NCBI GenBank assembly: GCA_964592475.1
Contig: CAZQEZ010000034.1
Span: forward strand, 1 to 35,480
Direction of reading: 5' to 3'
Origin: CAZQEZ01 sp964592475
GTDB lineage: Bacteria; Bacteroidota; Bacteroidia; Cytophagales; Cyclobacteriaceae
Length of the DNA: 35,480 bases
In this document: positions 32,836 to 35,480 of the stretch, piece by piece
How positions within the stretch are numbered: position 1 is the stretch's first letter
How the letters are laid out: each line of letters starts with the position of its first letter
Translations under genes and position numbers: made by a program
The notes under the pieces: generated by a model
Databases searched by the model: none
What the model was told of the DNA's origin: nothing
What the model saw: the letters and a program-made list of their open reading frames with translations, nothing else

Positions 32836-34878
32836 TTAAAACTTTTCGTAATTATTATCACTTGCATCTTCCATATCTATGTTTACCCCATTTTCATTTT
32901 GGCTTACCTGTACAGCATCTTTTTTTATGTGCGCTACCTGGTGTTTTTGTTTTTGTGGAGCAAAAGGCGCTTTACTTTTATTTTTCTTTTTATAAGTTTC
33001 ATCACCTACTTTAAAATAGGTTATTGTAGACATTAATTGTTCTGCCTGGCTGGCCAATTCTTCTGATCCTGTGGCCATTTCTTCACTGGCAGCTGCATTT
33101 TGCTGAGTTACTTGGTTTAGCTGTTGTATTGCTGAGTTTACTTGATCAGTACCACTATTTTGTTCAATGCTGGCGGCAGAAATCTCCTGCACCAGTTTAG
33201 CAGTTTTTTGTATATCCGGTACTATCTCACCTAATAGTTTGCCCGATTTTTCAGCCACTTCCACACTTGATTTTGATACTTGATCAATTTCTGTAGCAGC
33301 AGTTTGACTTCTTTCTGCTAATTTTCTCACTTCTGCAGCTACTACTGCAAAGCCTTTCCCGTGTTCACCTGCCCGAGCTGCTTCTACTGCAGCATTTAAA
33401 GCAAGTATATTTGTTTGTCTGGCAATTTCTCCAATGATAGTAATTTTCTCGGCAATCGACTTCATCGATTCTACTGTTTGGTTTACAGCATTGCTTCCCT
33501 CTAGAACATCATCTGCAGCCTTGAGCGCTATTTTTTCTGTTTGCTGCGAATTATCAGTATTTTGCTGAATATTAGCAGCCATTTCTTCCATACTTGAAGA
33601 AACTTCTTCAGCCGAAGATGCCTGTTCATTGGCGCCTTGCGACATTTGTTGTGAAGTAGAACTCATTTGGAAGCTTGCCGAAGAAATATTATCTGCCCCG
33701 GTCATCACGTCGCTTACAATATCTCTCAACTTGTTAGCCATCCTGCGCAAAGCTTCAACAAGGTCACCTACTTCGTCCTTTCGATCCACATCAATTTTTG
33801 CGGTTAAATCACCATCAGCAATCATCCCGGCAAAGGTAACTCCTTTTGAAATAGGGGTAGTTATTGCTTTAGTGATTACATAAGCAAAAACAAATCCTAT
33901 TAATATTGCAAAAATAAGCCCTATGATCATAATGGAGTTTGAAGCTGTTAATAGGTCAATGGTGTTATTAGCAATATTTTGGGTTTGATCAATACCCGCC
34001 TCAGCAACTATTTGAGCATTATCCAAAACAAGTTTGCCGGTTTTATCTCTTTGAGCCCCTGTTTCTTCTCGCTGGTTCCAGGCTAGTAGGTAAACATTCA
34101 TGGCATTTTGATAATTATCCACAGCATCTTTTATGTCATTTAGTTGTTGATTGTCTATTTCTAAGCGCGTATATCTTCTTATTTCTGCTAAGTAATTATC
34201 GATAAGTTCAAAACGCTTCATAGCGTTCTTAAAAGTCTCCGGATCCCTTCTGGCTTGCGACTTAAAATTTTCTACACGGATACCATTGCCAGTATCTAAA
34301 ATTTTATTGATCAATTCTAGCTTAAGCATTCGATCTTTTGAAACAGCACCACTACTTACTTCTCTATTGGATTGATCTAATTGACTATCCAGATACTTTT
34401 TGCTACTACTAACAAATACTGTAGCAGCTTCGTCCATTTTTACATTGGCAGTAATAATACTCTCATTTATATCTTTGGTTTTACCTACAAGTACTTCGTA
34501 ATCATTCACCGCCGTTTCAGTTTCTCTAATGGCTACTTTTAAATTTTTTAAGGCTATAGAGCGATCGGCTAAATCATTGGCCTTATTAAGAGAGGTCTTT
34601 ACATTGTCTAAATAGCCTTTTCCCAAATTCAAAAATTTTTCTTCAGCAGTTAAACCATAGCCTCTCATGTTATACATGGTTAAAATTGAGTTCCGCTCAA
34701 TCTCATTGGCAATACGTACTTCAGGAACATATTCGTCAGCTAATAAACTAGATTCCTGACTAATTCTGGTCATATTAAGAACGGCCATACCTCCGAGTAT
34801 CACGGAGATCAAAATCAACAAACCAAAACCTAGTCCTAGTTTGGTTCCAATCTTAAAATTTTTAAAGTTCATATTCAT
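32836..34878 (-). CDS. Methyl-accepting chemotaxis protein
   Basis: This 680-residue transmembrane sensor controls CheA through CheW. TM1 is about 14-35 (GFGLLILISVILGGMAVL), then a roughly 275-residue helical periplasmic sensor of four-helix-bundle type (ESSLLADEYVPEVRIANEIE; two tandem helical pairs by length). TM2 is about 312-335 (IMIIGLIFAILIGFVFAY), HAMP about 336-388, and the signalling hairpin about 400-640 with the invariant tip EIARQTNILALNAAVEAARA and GKGFAVVAAEVRKLAERSQ. The C-terminal tail is flexible and Lys/Gln-rich and ends NYEKF, which fits the x-[FYW]-x-x-[FYW] CheR/CheB tether. It starts 3 bp after cheW. The ligand is unknown. Confidence 0.95.
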   Translation of the reverse strand: MNMNFKNFKIGTKLGLGFGLLILISVILGGMAVLNMTRISQESSLLADEYVPEVRIANEIERNSILTMYNMRGYGLTAEEKFLNLGKGYLDNVKTSLNKANDLADRSIALKNLKVAIRETETAVNDYEVLVGKTKDINESIITANVKMDEAATVFVSSSKKYLDSQLDQSNREVSSGAVSKDRMLKLELINKILDTGNGIRVENFKSQARRDPETFKNAMKRFELIDNYLAEIRRYTRLEIDNQQLNDIKDAVDNYQNAMNVYLLAWNQREETGAQRDKTGKLVLDNAQIVAEAGIDQTQNIANNTIDLLTASNSIMIIGLIFAILIGFVFAYVITKAITTPISKGVTFAGMIADGDLTAKIDVDRKDEVGDLVEALRRMANKLRDIVSDVMTGADNISSASFQMSSTSQQMSQGANEQASSAEEVSSSMEEMAANIQQNTDNSQQTEKIALKAADDVLEGSNAVNQTVESMKSIAEKITIIGEIARQTNILALNAAVEAARAGEHGKGFAVVAAEVRKLAERSQTAATEIDQVSKSSVEVAEKSGKLLGEIVPDIQKTAKLVQEISAASIEQNSGTDQVNSAIQQLNQVTQQNAAASEEMATGSEELASQAEQLMSTITYFKVGDETYKKKNKSKAPFAPQKQKHQVAHIKKDAVQVSQNENGVNIDMEDASDNNYEKF

Positions 34879-34881
34879 GTT

Positions 34882-35367
34882 TTAGTTTAAGTGTTCTTTT
34901 ACTACTTGTTTCTCATCAAATGATAAAATTTTATCTACGTTCAATATCATGAGAAATTCATCATCGTTTCGAGCCATGCCGGCAATAAATTCTGATTGAT
35001 ATTTGTTACCTAAAGAGGGTGGTGGTAGTATTTCGTTATCGTTTATCTCCAATACCTCTTCTACAGCATCTACTAAAATGCCAACATTTATCAATTCTTC
35101 TTCCAGTTTCATTTCCACTACTACAATACAGGTGTTTCGAGTTTCTTCTGTAGGAGGTAAGGCAAACTTTACTCTTGCATCAATTACAGGAAGCACCTGA
35201 CCGCGCAGATTAATTACTCCCCGCATAAAATCAGGTACTTTTGGTACTTTTGTTACTTTTACCAATTCAAGTATTTCTAATACTTTACTCACATTAGCAG
35301 CAAAATATTCTTCAGCTAAACTGAATGATAAATAAGAATTAATATCAGTTTTTACTTCATCTATCAT
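34882..35367 (-). CDS. cheW: CheW chemotaxis coupling protein
   Basis: This 161-residue two-lobed SH3-like adaptor links chemoreceptors to the CheA kinase. The core motifs are present: YLSFSLAEEYFAANVSKVLE, VPDFMRGVINLRGQVLPVID, INVGILVDAVEEVLEI, and the closing IAGMARNDDEFLMILNVDKI. It lies 3 bp upstream of the MCP gene, so the two are a coupled receptor-adaptor pair. CheA, CheY and CheR are not in the window and are likely to the right or elsewhere. Confidence 0.95.
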   Translation of the reverse strand: MIDEVKTDINSYLSFSLAEEYFAANVSKVLEILELVKVTKVPKVPDFMRGVINLRGQVLPVIDARVKFALPPTEETRNTCIVVVEMKLEEELINVGILVDAVEEVLEINDNEILPPPSLGNKYQSEFIAGMARNDDEFLMILNVDKILSFDEKQVVKEHLN

Positions 35368-35480
35368 AATAATTTTTGTTTTGATAATTTAAAAAAGAAT
35401 TTAATGCTGCATTAAGAAGAATTTCCATATGAAGTATCTCTTTATAATTGTTGCTTATTAAACTCGATTTAGTTGATGAT
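35357..35480 (-). CDS. Possible 3' end of an upstream chemotaxis-operon gene (partial)
   Basis: A frame open from the window edge reads KEILHMEILLNAALNSFLNY and ends at TGA 35357-35359, overlapping the cheW start (ATGATAGATGA). Operon-like overlap hints at the tail of a preceding gene, but 40 codons without a stop can occur by chance and no family is recognised. Confidence 0.3.
   Translation of the reverse strand, partial: SSTKSSLISNNYKEILHMEILLNAALNSFLNYQNKNYYDR

Overview
The window looks like a chromosomal piece of a Bacteroidota genome, most likely Cytophagales. The evidence is a SusC/SusD pair run by an ECF sigma/FecR switch, a type IX secretion (T9SS) sorting domain, a PIDGG-type C-terminal sorting signal, DUF2027-Smr and DUF2279 proteins, TAnnTTTG promoter elements with few Shine-Dalgarno sites, low G+C, and a chemotaxis pair (MCP plus CheW). 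It is scaffolded sequence: a run of 100 Ns lies at 1988-2087.

Region 1 (1-11324, all minus strand) is a polysaccharide-utilisation locus. In transcription order it holds a GH3 lipoprotein glycosidase, an ECF sigma factor, a FecR anti-sigma factor, a SusC with an N-terminal STN signalling domain, a SusD lipoprotein, the assembly gap, and a secreted GH30 glycosidase that runs off the left edge. By analogy with characterised GH30+GH3 loci, a beta-glucan (beta-1,6-linked or branched) is the best substrate guess. Substrate binding at SusC would be signalled through STN and FecR to release the sigma factor.

Region 2 (11325-22007) is mostly housekeeping: a decayed gene fragment, a sigma-54 activator without a DNA-binding domain, RNase P RNA (minus strand, with two palindromic inserts), an unknown protein, a DUF2027-Smr protein, a DUF2279 protein overlapping the end of a TamB-like giant, tsaD head-to-head with tamB, and a Nudix-fold regulator whose catalytic box is degenerate.

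Region 3 (22008-30442, plus strand) is a surface/secretion region. A long AT-rich leader precedes a 32-residue signal-peptide mini-ORF. Next come a 1646-residue T9SS-sorted repeat protein with dockerin-like and cohesin-like modules, and a 1-nt-overlapping 86-residue Cys-rich protein with a PIDGG-hydrophobic-RR tail. After a second AT-rich gap lies a membrane-bound PglF/WbpM-type sugar-nucleotide 4,6-dehydratase. The mini-ORF/giant/Cys-rich cassette is the most likely place for something undescribed.

Region 4 (30439-35480) holds two membrane/outer-membrane proteins of unknown role, a small Lys-rich protein with its own promoter and terminator, and a 560-bp non-coding stretch with a 13-bp inverted repeat and two minus-strand terminators that may bracket a small RNA. 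It ends with an MCP (with a C-terminal CheR/CheB-tether-like pentapeptide) and CheW. No tRNA, rRNA other than RNase P RNA, CRISPR array or intact insertion sequence was seen.
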